64,000 nucleotides of DNA from Candidatus Aminicenantota bacterium (lineage in GTDB: Bacteria; Acidobacteriota; Aminicenantia; UBA2199). Under the pieces are notes generated by a model. It was not told the origin of the DNA. It ran no database searches and saw only the letters and a program-made list of their open reading frames with translations. Of the stretch, positions 33,593 through 41,530 are shown one piece after another. Location: contig JAPKZK010000150.1 of NCBI GenBank assembly GCA_026393835.1, positions 114,072 through 178,071 of the forward strand. The letters are read 5' to 3'. The stretch's first letter is position 1. Each line of letters opens with the position of its first letter. The position numbers were made by a program, and so were the translations under genes.

Positions 33593-35463
33593 AATTTAAT
33601 CAATTTCAGGAGACCGGTGGACAATAGCGGGATGTATGTAATCATTAACACGGTTAATAATTGGATAAGCAAAAAAGGAAACACATCCCTGTATATTTTC
33701 CCCAATGGCTCATTGAAACGGTAAGCCGCAAGATAAAGATTCAACCCCACCGGCGGCGTCAAATACCCTAACTCCAGGTTGGCCAGGAAAATAATCCCCA
33801 GGTGCACCGGGTGAATACCGAAAAGATTCCCCAACGGGAGAATCAACGGCACTACTACCATAATGGCCGAAAAGATATCCAGGAAACAACCGGTAATCAA
33901 AAGCGCGACGTTCAGCAGCAAGAGAAATACATACTTCGAACTGATATTGGCTTGCACCCAGGCGGTTAATTTCATGGGAATTTCAGCGTCGATAATAAAA
34001 TAAGAAAGCCCATTAGCCAGGGAAAGAATAATCATCACGCCGCCGATAATCGGGATACCCTTGGCAATCACCGCCGGCAAATCCTTGATTTTCAAATCCC
34101 GGTGAATAATCACTTCCACCACCAGTGCATATAAAAGCGCAATGGCCGCGCTTTCCACCAGGGTTGTCAACCCGCCGAAATAGGCCGCCACAATTACCAC
34201 CGGCAGCAAGATTTCCCATATGGCATTACCCGTGGATGCGACAGCCTCTTTTATTTTAAAAGACTCGCGGGGGATTTTTTTCTTCGACGCATAGATAATG
34301 CTGAAAATAACCATGGACAGCACCAGGAAAAACCCGGGAATGATTCCGCCCAGGAACATTTCTTTAATATTGATCTGGGCAATGACGCCGTAGATGATGA
34401 TGGGCAAGCTGGGGGGGAACAGCAACCCGATGCTGCCCGAAGCAGTCAACAGACCGGTGGTGAATTGTTTCCCATAGTTTCCTTTTAATAATGAGTAAGA
34501 TAACAATGCGCCCAGGGCCAGGATGGTGACGCCCGAAGCGCCGGTGAAAGTGGTAAAAAAGCTGCAAACCAGGACGGACATAATGGCCAGTCCCCCGGGG
34601 AACCAACCGAAAAAGGCTTTGAAAAATCGCACCAACCTTTCGCCGGCTTTACTTTCCGAAAGGATAAATCCCGCGGCGGTAAACAGGGGAATGGCCGGGA
34701 TGGAGTGGCTGATGAGCATGGCATAGGCTTGATTGGGGATAACTTCCAGCGGTTCCGCCAGGCGGGCAAAGAGCATGAAGGCGATACCGCCCAGCACCAC
34801 GAAAATAGGCGCGCCGAAGACGGTTAATACGATGAGCAGGAGGATGACGGGAAGGGCAATGAGCGCATTTACCGAATGGCTGAATTGCACCATGGGTTCG
34901 ATAAAACCCGGGGCCTCGCCCAGGAGGGCGGTTAAAGCCTGACCGATGGGTTCCAGCGCCAAAATAGTGCCCAGGAGAATGCCTGTCCCGGCCGTTACCC
35001 TATACCAGGTTTTCTTCGGGGTCGCGGTGACAAAACGAATGGCCATGATGGCGTAACCCACTACCATTATCATGGCCACCAGCCGGATAGGGAAAACGCC
35101 TACTTTTTGCGCGGGGTCGAAACCGGTCAGTATGAACGATAATGAGCTCCAGCAAAAAGCGGTGGTCATCATGGCGGAAACCGTCATCACCGCCGTATGG
35201 AGCCGCGATTTCAGCGGCTCCTCAATTTTCAAGGTTAGGGCCAGGGAAAGATGTTGCCCTTCCCTGGAGGTAATCATACCGCCGATGAAAGTCAGCACCA
35301 GCACCAGGTGGTGTGAATAATCCGTGGAACCGGCAATGCCGGTATGAAAAAATTTCCGGGCAATGACTTCCAGCACATGAATCAGCGCCAGCAAAAATAT
35401 CCCCATAAACGCGGCCTGGTCTTCGAATTTATGAATATATTTAACGAGGTTGTTTTTGCTCAT
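33589..35463 (-). CDS. dctQM: TRAP transporter fused small and large permease (DctQM)
   Basis: 624 residues. The N-terminal 165 are the DctQ part, with four membrane segments starting FMGIFLLALIHVLEVIARKFF. The rest is the DctM part with about 12 segments. DctM-type landmarks are APIFVVLGGIAFMLFA, LTASGSIGLLFPPSLPIIIYG and ANLELGYLTPPVGLNLYLA. The protein imports a small organic acid or similar solute delivered by the periplasmic binding protein, driven by an ion gradient. It overlaps the DctP gene by 23 bases and is the last gene of a four-gene operon. Confidence 0.9.
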   Translation of the reverse strand: MSKNNLVKYIHKFEDQAAFMGIFLLALIHVLEVIARKFFHTGIAGSTDYSHHLVLVLTFIGGMITSREGQHLSLALTLKIEEPLKSRLHTAVMTVSAMMTTAFCWSSLSFILTGFDPAQKVGVFPIRLVAMIMVVGYAIMAIRFVTATPKKTWYRVTAGTGILLGTILALEPIGQALTALLGEAPGFIEPMVQFSHSVNALIALPVILLLIVLTVFGAPIFVVLGGIAFMLFARLAEPLEVIPNQAYAMLISHSIPAIPLFTAAGFILSESKAGERLVRFFKAFFGWFPGGLAIMSVLVCSFFTTFTGASGVTILALGALLSYSLLKGNYGKQFTTGLLTASGSIGLLFPPSLPIIIYGVIAQINIKEMFLGGIIPGFFLVLSMVIFSIIYASKKKIPRESFKIKEAVASTGNAIWEILLPVVIVAAYFGGLTTLVESAAIALLYALVVEVIIHRDLKIKDLPAVIAKGIPIIGGVMIILSLANGLSYFIIDAEIPMKLTAWVQANISSKYVFLLLLNVALLITGCFLDIFSAIMVVVPLILPLGNLFGIHPVHLGIIFLANLELGYLTPPVGLNLYLAAYRFNEPLGKIYRDVFPFLLIQLLTVLMITYIPLLSTGLLKLIKL

Positions 35464-36490
35464 TTAACTTCCTGTATTCGTCGATATACTTCAGCAGGGT
35501 ATCATAAATCTCTTTAGAAAACGCTTTCCCAATCAATTCACCCAGACCTTTATCCGCAGCGGCGCGCCACTTTGCCATGGCATCCGGGGGCGCTTGATTA
35601 ACGATAAGGCCGTTCTTTATCATTTCGGTCATGGCCTCTTTCTCCAGGTCCCCGGTCTTTTGAAAAAGATTATCCGCCATTTTTTTGGCCACGGCGACCA
35701 TCTCGGTTTTGTATTTGTCGGGAATCTCATCCCATATTTTTTTAGAAATGAGAAATCCTCCCACCATGGGCGCAATTTTCAGCGAACACATGTGGGGGGC
35801 CAGGCCGAAATATTGACCGGCCGCCGCCATCATGGGCGGTAAATAGAAAGCCGTGATCATGCCGCTCTGTAAGCCCATCATCACATCTTTAAGTTCGTTG
35901 GGCACCACCTGGAACCCGGATTTTTTCCAGGCCTGCTCCATTTCCGGCGCACCGGTGGTAAAGGACAGCTTATGTTTTTTCAAATCATCGGGATAAATGA
36001 TGGGGTTTTTAGAGAAAAAATTAAGCCATCCGGCCCTGGACCAGAGAATCATTTTAAACCCCCTCTTTTCGATTTCTTTTTCAAAAATGGGAGTCATCCT
36101 TTCCATGACATAATCCATTTCTTTATCGGAATCGATAAAAAAAGGAATATTGAGAACGAATGCATCCGAATAAATATTGGTGATTCCGAGGTTGGTAAAA
36201 ACCGCCCCGCCCAGTATGCCCATGCGTATTTTGCGCACCATGTCTTCTTCGGAGCCGGCGATACCCCCGGCGTATATTTTGAGGGAAACTTCGTCTTTGG
36301 TTATCCGTCTCCATTCCACATCCATTTTGCGCAGTTCATCCATCCAGGGAGAGCGCAATGGCACGATGGTGCCTATTTTTATAACGGCGGCCGCCTGCAA
36401 ATGCCCGGCTAAAATCACTGCCGCCGCTAAACTTAAAACAATAAATTTCAATGGACTCACTCTCATTAACGTTTTCATTTTTATAGACAT
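35441..36490 (-). CDS. dctP: TRAP transporter solute-binding protein (DctP family)
   Basis: 349 residues from ATG 36490, one base into the upstream stop (TGATG); the codon at 36493 is TTG. A signal peptide (FIVLSLAAAVILAGHLQA) is followed by a DctP fold: IKIGTIVPLRSPWMDELRKM, SLKIYAGGIAGSEEDMVRKIRMG, MILWSRAGWLNFFSK (the usual substrate-contact arginine region) and GLQSGMITAFYLPPM. This divergent type, with G(I)VP.RSPW at the start, is the form that goes with T-component TRAP systems (TatP-like). The ligand is not predictable. Confidence 0.88.
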   Translation of the reverse strand: MSIKMKTLMRVSPLKFIVLSLAAAVILAGHLQAAAVIKIGTIVPLRSPWMDELRKMDVEWRRITKDEVSLKIYAGGIAGSEEDMVRKIRMGILGGAVFTNLGITNIYSDAFVLNIPFFIDSDKEMDYVMERMTPIFEKEIEKRGFKMILWSRAGWLNFFSKNPIIYPDDLKKHKLSFTTGAPEMEQAWKKSGFQVVPNELKDVMMGLQSGMITAFYLPPMMAAAGQYFGLAPHMCSLKIAPMVGGFLISKKIWDEIPDKYKTEMVAVAKKMADNLFQKTGDLEKEAMTEMIKNGLIVNQAPPDAMAKWRAAADKGLGELIGKAFSKEIYDTLLKYIDEYRKLNEQKQPR

Positions 36491-37452
36491 CAATTTTTCT
36501 CCTTATTATCATTTTCCCCGGTTTCCTCGAGGAAAAAATCATCGGCGTGTTTCAGCAGCCATTCCGCCTTTCGCCGGTTAATGGTATTCAGCAGCCGGTT
36601 CGACGGGTCTGCATCGGGATCGACGGCCAGGACTTTATTTAAGAGGGTTTTATATTCTTCCAGGTTTTGCTCTTTCACTGCCACGGTGGTGGCCAGGGAA
36701 AGATACGGCGACGTGATTTTGCCGCCGGAAGCTTCGATGGCTTTTTTAAAGTGGTCGCGGGCCTTGGTAAAATCGCCGCCCATGTAATCGGGCATGGCGC
36801 CGTAGTAGAGGGTATAGAAATCATGGACAGCACCGCCATCGAATCCCGGGTCCAGTTGCAGGACGCGGTTCATCAGGGCCGCGGCCCCCGGGACCGTCAT
36901 TCCCAGTTTCATATCGAAGGGGTTAATGGCATAGGCCCCCAACCAACCGGCGGCGGCCCAGTACAAAAGGGGGACGTCCACTTTTTTCATGGGGGCCAAC
37001 GCCCGGTCGAACTCCTTTTTATCCAGCCGGTTTAAGAACCCGGGGTACTTATGATCCAGGGCTTTCAACAGGATATCCCGGCCCCTGAGGTACAGGTTTT
37101 TGGCGCGGTTAAATAAAAACGCCTGCTTTTCGATTTCTTCCTGGGCCAGCATATCCGCCGGGGCCTGGATAAAGGCGTTGGCGTACATGATATATAAACT
37201 GCCGGTTTGCAATTTCAAGCCCAGGTGCCAGGGCATGGATACCATCAGGGATTCATACATTTTGATGGTAAAAGGTAGGGCGTCGCCCACCAGTTCCGGG
37301 TCATTGTCGCCGGTAAACACGGTCCCGCTGCCGGGCGAAGCCAGCATATCCGCCACTTTGTTCATGGCCATCTTCTTGAGGGAACACGAATTCATTACTG
37401 TAAAACTGAGAAATATTATAATAAGATAGGAAAGAGTTTTATTCATTTTCAT
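36490..37452 (-). CDS. TRAP transporter T-component (TatT-like) lipoprotein
   Basis: 320 residues. The N-terminal signal with VMNSCSLKKMA gives a probable lipoprotein cysteine at about 23. The body is helical repeats, and PFTIKMYESLMVSMPWHLGLKLQTGSL is a landmark of the TatT family. In Treponema pallidum TatT forms a trimer of TPR-like protomers docking the binding protein; the family's role is thought to be ligand scavenging in the periplasm. The neighbours DctP and DctQM downstream support this. It is linked by ATGA to the Memo-AMMECR1 gene upstream and TGATG to DctP downstream, so all four are one transcription unit. Confidence 0.85.
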   Translation of the reverse strand: MKMNKTLSYLIIIFLSFTVMNSCSLKKMAMNKVADMLASPGSGTVFTGDNDPELVGDALPFTIKMYESLMVSMPWHLGLKLQTGSLYIMYANAFIQAPADMLAQEEIEKQAFLFNRAKNLYLRGRDILLKALDHKYPGFLNRLDKKEFDRALAPMKKVDVPLLYWAAAGWLGAYAINPFDMKLGMTVPGAAALMNRVLQLDPGFDGGAVHDFYTLYYGAMPDYMGGDFTKARDHFKKAIEASGGKITSPYLSLATTVAVKEQNLEEYKTLLNKVLAVDPDADPSNRLLNTINRRKAEWLLKHADDFFLEETGENDNKEKN

Positions 37453-39020
37453 TTTTCTCCAAAGACCTGGGCCTGGAAAATAAGGAATTCCATTTTTTCG
37501 TCGCCCTTGTTTTGCGAAGGCAAATAACTATTCGACGGCAGCCCGGCTTTCTGGCACAAACTGCCCAGGAACTGGCCCAGGTTCCACCCCGTTTCCGTGG
37601 CTACCTGGGGCAAGTATACGGCCTGGTAATAGCCTTTTTTTATGATAACGCCGTCGGTTCCCAGGCGTATTTTTTTATAGTCTTCGATGCGCTGCAAAGG
37701 GGTCATCACCGAAATTTCGATATCGATATCTTCCAGTTCCGGTTTTTTCACCGGGAGGAAGCGGGGATCGCGCACCGCGGATTTGACGGCGTTAGCCTGC
37801 ACGCCCAGGTACAATGGTTCGGCGCCCACGATAGAGCCGATGCAGCCGCGCAGGTCCCCTTTTTCCCTGAGGGTCACGAATACGCCGGCGGAGACTTTCA
37901 GGTTGGCGGAGATTTCATATTTTTTCTCCAGGTCTTTGGCCAGGGCGCCGTTTTCCAGGTATTGGTCCAGCGTATCCCGGGCAATGCGCAGCAGCACGTT
38001 TTGCTCCTGTTTGGTCAATTTTGCCGGTGATTCATCTTCTTTTATAGCAGTGTCGGTCATATTTTTCTTTTCTCCTTTTGTTTCGCTGATAATAATAGAT
38101 GCGTAACTAACGCTGAGGGTGTAATCTTTGTTCCGGTCGCCGGATTTGTAATAGTCGATTAACGTTGCTTTATGTGCTTTATCCGCGAAAAGTTCCACCA
38201 GTACGCCCACCGGGACAAACCCGCACATGGTAATCCCGGTTTTCCGGCGGTACTCATAATAGTCGTCAAAGTCCAGCCGTGTGATAAGGTTGATAATGCC
38301 CATATCCAGTTTGGTCAGGTTGGCTTCCAGGTCGGTTTTAAAGGGGGTATAATCGAAGTTGGCGCCGTAATGGGTCAGGTCGGTGCTGGCAATCACCAGG
38401 GTTTTGTCGTCCACATATTTTTTTATGGCGTCGGCCATGGTTTTAAAGTCTTTTTTGTCCAGGGCGCCGAAGAGGATGGGAACGACTTTAAAGGTTTTAT
38501 CTTTGAGCGCCCTTTGTAAAAAAGGCAGGTGGTTTTCGATGGAGTGTTCGTATTGGATGATGCGGTTATCCACCCTGATAAATTTCTCTCTGGCCAGTTC
38601 TTTGGCAATACCCGTATCCATCGGGATGCTGCCCAGGGGGGTGGAATCGAAATCGAAAGATGAGACCACGGCGCCGTAGAAGCCGGCGCTGTGGGAAACC
38701 CCCATCAGGATGACCCGTTCGATGTTTCCGGCCAGGGAAGGGTTTTGTAATTGTTTATAGGCGTTGGCCATGCATTGACCGGAATAACTAAAACCGGCGT
38801 GCGGTCCAATAAGGCCCACGATTTTGCCCGGCAGTTCTTTTGCCTGGGCGCGGTTAAAGTATTGGTCCAGCAGGCTGGTCAAATCCGCGGCGTTTGGCGG
38901 GTACCAATTGCCCGTGGCCAGGTAGGTCCGGGTGGTTTTGAGTTCTTCGGTCCCGTTTAAAACGCACAGCATCGCCAGCGCACATAAAAAAACAATCCAC
39001 GTTTTATTTTTTGCTGCCAT
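37449..39020 (-). CDS. Memo-AMMECR1 fusion (AmmeMemoRadiSam B+A) with export signal
   Basis: 523 residues in three parts. An N-terminal hydrophobic signal (WIVFLCALAMLCVLNG) comes first. Then a Memo domain (about 30-300): GLIGPHAGFSYSGQCM, VILMGVSHSAGFYG, EHSIENHLPFLQ and VIASTDLTHYG hold the conserved histidines and acidic residues of the Memo/dioxygenase-like fold. Then an AMMECR1 domain (about 335-520): GVFVTLREKGDLRGCIGSI with the family's LRGCIG. Memo and AMMECR1 commonly occur with a radical SAM protein; none is visible here. A signal sequence on this fusion, and operon linkage with a TRAP transporter, are unusual and point to a periplasmic or exported role. A good promoter lies upstream. 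Confidence 0.88.
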   Translation of the reverse strand: MAAKNKTWIVFLCALAMLCVLNGTEELKTTRTYLATGNWYPPNAADLTSLLDQYFNRAQAKELPGKIVGLIGPHAGFSYSGQCMANAYKQLQNPSLAGNIERVILMGVSHSAGFYGAVVSSFDFDSTPLGSIPMDTGIAKELAREKFIRVDNRIIQYEHSIENHLPFLQRALKDKTFKVVPILFGALDKKDFKTMADAIKKYVDDKTLVIASTDLTHYGANFDYTPFKTDLEANLTKLDMGIINLITRLDFDDYYEYRRKTGITMCGFVPVGVLVELFADKAHKATLIDYYKSGDRNKDYTLSVSYASIIISETKGEKKNMTDTAIKEDESPAKLTKQEQNVLLRIARDTLDQYLENGALAKDLEKKYEISANLKVSAGVFVTLREKGDLRGCIGSIVGAEPLYLGVQANAVKSAVRDPRFLPVKKPELEDIDIEISVMTPLQRIEDYKKIRLGTDGVIIKKGYYQAVYLPQVATETGWNLGQFLGSLCQKAGLPSNSYLPSQNKGDEKMEFLIFQAQVFGEK

Positions 39021-39038
39021 TTTAGACTCCTGGGTAGT

Positions 39039-39067
39039 ATACTAATCAAATCCGTTGCTCTTGTCAA
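39039..39067 (-). promoter_or_regulatory. Promoter of the Memo-AMMECR1/TRAP operon
   Basis: TTGACA (39067-39062), 17 bases, TAGTAT (39044-39039). A ribosome-binding site AGGAG follows shortly before the ATG at 39020. Confidence 0.8.
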
Positions 39068-39098
39068 GTTTTTTCCGGGTGGTGTTCTTTTTTCCCGG

Positions 39099-39494
39099 TC
39101 AGCGAGTTTTCTTGAAGTTTTGTCGGGAGTGATACAGTTTTTCGGTAAAGCCGCCTTCTGTCAAGAATTGCTGTTCCAATTGCTTCAGCAATTGATCCAG
39201 GAGATAATTGGCCTGGTGAATCAGGAGTAGTTCTTCAAGGCTGGCGCGGGCAACGCCCACCAGTTTAAGTTCGGTTTTTTTAGAAGTGCCGGAGGCCTGG
39301 CTGCCTTCGGCGATGTTTTGTTTGCCGCTGCGCGCCGCCTGGACCATCTGGTCTGTTGTGCGGGACCTCCGATCGATAAACCGCTCACAAAATTTTATTG
39401 TCGCGTCGTAGATAATTTCCGTTGTTTGATACGATTTCAAATTGCGATAACCGCCGTGTGGGCTGATGATAGAGATAGAGGGCCGGTCATTCAT
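39099..39494 (-). CDS. Four-helix bundle protein (suffix-domain type)
   Basis: 131 residues from ATG 39494, which has AGGAG seven bases before it; a longer frame to 39578 lacks that. HGGYRNLKSYQTTEIIYDAT, then DQMVQAARSGKQNIAEGSQAS and SLEELLLIHQANYLL, match the four-helix bundle family related to the 23S rRNA intervening-sequence protein, in its longer form with extra N- and C-terminal elements. Function is unknown. The C-terminus (HSRQNFKKTR) seems short for the family, so the suffix may be truncated. It is the last confident gene before the repeat-rich region. Confidence 0.75.
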   Translation of the reverse strand: MNDRPSISIISPHGGYRNLKSYQTTEIIYDATIKFCERFIDRRSRTTDQMVQAARSGKQNIAEGSQASGTSKKTELKLVGVARASLEELLLIHQANYLLDQLLKQLEQQFLTEGGFTEKLYHSRQNFKKTR

Positions 39495-39578
39495 GATTTT
39501 TCTCCTGGCAGGGACGTCTGCATTTATTTCCAATATTTTCATACCCAGATATTTAACACATTTGACCATTTTATTCAA

Positions 39579-40282
39579 TATACACGACTAAAACAACCAG
39601 GTTCTTTGACGTTTTTGATCGCTTTCGTCAATACCGGTTGCCGTTTGATTGATGCCAACTTCCGTTTGGTCAGTGCAAGCCCCCCTCTTGCCTTTTTCCC
39701 CACATCTTTTAAGCGGGCGAGGTAATAAAACGGCTTCATAATATCGATCTGGCGGAATTTTTTGCCGTTCTTGCGCTCATTTTAGGTGTCCCCACTCAAT
39801 GGGAAGATGTTTTTATCTTATGGGAAGGTATTTTTCTCTTATGGGAAAGTATTTTTCCTTAATGGGAAGATGTATGGATACCTATGGGAAGATAGTTTTA
39901 GGTAATGGGAAGATATTTTTTTGCTATGGGAAGATATTTTCCAGGCGTCAGAAAGCCCTTTTTCCAGTAAAAAATGATAAAAAAGAGGTGCGGAAAGGGT
40001 TATTTTAATGAAAATAGACCTCGGCTGCCGCAAAAACCAGCAATTCATTTTATAAAATTACGGGCGTCCACGGTGGGACGCCCCTACAAAAATTAATCGA
40101 AATTCGGAATAATCATGAGTTTTCAATTCGGTAGGGGCAGGCCCCCGTGTCTGCCCCAATTGAAATTTCTTTTTTCTATGCCAAAATGAGAATTACTGTG
40201 CAAACCCCCCCCCCCTCTTGCATTTATCCCCCGGGTTCTGATAAAGTGGGGGCAAAATGTGGTCGATTTGTTGAAAATATGC
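39579..40282. other. Gene-poor region
   Basis: About 700 bases without a convincing gene. It holds the 21-bp array at 39799-39946, a segment (39627-39660) that is similar to one at 42795-42825, an IR-like GTAGGGGCAGGCCCCCGTG segment near 40130, and the first partial copy of the 65-bp module (40217-40257). Confidence 0.6.
39799..39946 (+). repeat. 21-bp tandem array, 7 units
   Basis: Seven units beginning ATGGGAAGATATTTTT or close to it, at 39799, 39820, 39841, 39862, 39884, 39905 and 39926. The period is 21 except for one unit of 22. A plus-strand frame reads it as heptapeptides such as MGRYFSL and YGKIFFC. Confidence 0.85.
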
Positions 40283-40288
40283 TATAAT
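40283..40288 (+). promoter_or_regulatory. -10 element (TATAAT) upstream of the small ORF
   Basis: A perfect TATAAT 30 bases before the start of the gene at 40319. No good -35 is found at 17 bases, so the assignment is tentative. Confidence 0.4.
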
Positions 40289-40318
40289 ATGTTCTACTAC
40301 TGAAATAAGGAGCTAATT

Positions 40319-40606
40319 ATGCAGCAGGCTGCGATGAAAGAGATTAAACTGATGCTACCGGCAAATGTCGTCGAATCATTGGCACGGAATGAGATCGTCT
40401 CTTTACTCATGGATAAAATTCTTAATAAAAAAGAATACTATCTGACCCGCTGCAATGAGATGGAACAAAAATATGGAAAACCCTATACGGCTTTCAAAGA
40501 ACAGGTTGAAAATAGCGAAAAAGAGGAATTCGAGGAATGGGACGACCTGATTGAATGGGAAGCGTATGAACTCGCCTATAAAGATTGCAAAAAAAGTCCT
40601 GATTGA
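40319..40606 (+). CDS. Small hypothetical protein, antitoxin-like
   Basis: 95 residues with AAGGAG eight bases before ATG. The N-terminal half (AMKEIKLMLPANVVESLARNEIVSLLMDKILNKK in short) looks like a compact helical domain, and the C-terminal half is strongly acidic (NSEKEEFEEWDDLIEWEAYELAYKD). That fits an unstructured antitoxin tail or a small adaptor. I do not recognise a family. A 33-codon frame overlapping its end (40566-40667, reading MNSPIKIAKKVLIEIKERL onward) might be what remains of a partner gene. It lies between two repeat arrays. Confidence 0.6.
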   Translation: MQQAAMKEIKLMLPANVVESLARNEIVSLLMDKILNKKEYYLTRCNEMEQKYGKPYTAFKEQVENSEKEEFEEWDDLIEWEAYELAYKDCKKSPD

Positions 40607-40733
40607 AATAAAGGAACGATTGAAAGACCGTGGGCAGCCAACTGAAGAAACCCAGGAGAAGGAATAATTCAAATCGGGCTGTTTTTTCCACTTTCAATTT
40701 TTAATTTTTCGTTTTTAATAATGCAAAATGCTG

Positions 40734-41132
40734 CACGCGTGAACGGAAAAGGTTCACGCGTGAACAAAAAAGCTTCGCCAGTGAAGCAAAACGATTCACG
40801 TGGGAAGCAAAATGATTCACGCGGGAAGCAAAGAGGTTCTCGCATGATACATTTCGCTTCATGCATGAAGTAAATCGGTTCACAGGTGTTACACTTTGCT
40901 TCATGCGTGAAGTGTTTCCCGGTAATTTCGAGGAAAAAAGCTTCACGCGTGAACAAAAAGACTTCACGTGTGAATGCAAAAGCTTCATGCGTGAATCAAA
41001 AAGTTTCTCGTGTGAATCAAACTGCTTCTCGCGTGAACTAAAATGCTTCACGTGTGAACGGTAAAGCTTCACGTGTGAACGGAAAGGTTTCACGAGGGAA
41101 CGTAAAAACTTCACGCATGATACAGGGGACTT
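40734..41132. repeat. 21-bp tandem array, 19 units in perfect register
   Basis: Nineteen consecutive units of exactly 21 bp (40734 to 41132 is 399 bases) with no insertion or deletion, consensus CACGCGTGAACxxAAAxGCTT. Unit junctions form the 12-bp palindrome TTCACGCGTGAA in several units (for example at 40755 and 40944). Units differ by up to half their bases and unit 10 (40923) barely matches. All three minus frames and at least one plus frame are open over long stretches; the longest, 41135-40701 minus, gives heptapeptides like SHVKLYR and SREKQFD. Confidence 0.9.
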
Positions 41133-41136
41133 CATA

Positions 41137-41202
41137 CATTTTTAATTTGAATTCCTTGCCTTTTTCCCCGGTTCTGATAAAGTGGGGGCATGGAACAAAA
41201 GA
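41137..41202 (+). repeat. 65-bp repeated module, copy A
   Basis: CATTTTTAATTTGAATTCC onward through GTTCTGATAAAGTGGGGG to GGAACAAAAGA, nearly identical to 43301-43367. A shorter piece is at 40217-40257. Confidence 0.85.
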
Positions 41203-41222
41203 AGATAGAGGCAAATCCCCCC

Positions 41223-41385
41223 ATTGCCACGCTGGAACGCAAGCTGAAAAGGACATACGGACTGGGTAACCAGCGTGGCAGTAAGCCCAGACAGCACCTG
41301 GGCGGTGTCGGGGTCAAAGGATAACACCATTAAAATCTGGGACCTGGAAACCGGACAATGTCGGGCCACACTGGAAGGACTGAAA
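41223..41385 (+). pseudogene. WD40-repeat protein fragment with a frameshift
   Basis: Reading plus from 41223 gives ATLERKLK. After skipping one base in the A-run near 41257-41260, GHTDWVTSVAVSPDSTWAVS follows, then GSKDNTIKIWDLETGQCRATLEG. That is one and a bit classic WD40 units (GH ... WD). No start codon or further blades exist, so this is a scrap of a larger propeller gene. Confidence 0.8.
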
Positions 41386-41530
41386 ATTGGCCTGTCCCGT
41401 ATCCCCCTTCGCGTCACTTCGCGTTCTTAGCGGCTAATTTTTCGTGTGTTTCGCGGGCAATTTTTTAGAGGTTCATTGGGATTTTATTGTTTTAAGGGGG
41501 ATATACCGGGACAAGTCAGTAGTGCGAAGG

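Noticed and set aside
40669..40956. Overlapping small frames in the 21-bp array as genes
   Set aside because: A 21-bp period keeps frames open automatically; none has a clear ribosome-binding site or a non-repeat part. Reported as a repeat instead, with the longest frame noted.
40734..41132. Possible CRISPR array
   Set aside because: Units are exactly 21 bp with no alternation of constant repeat and unique spacer, they diverge along the whole unit, and no cas gene is in the window.
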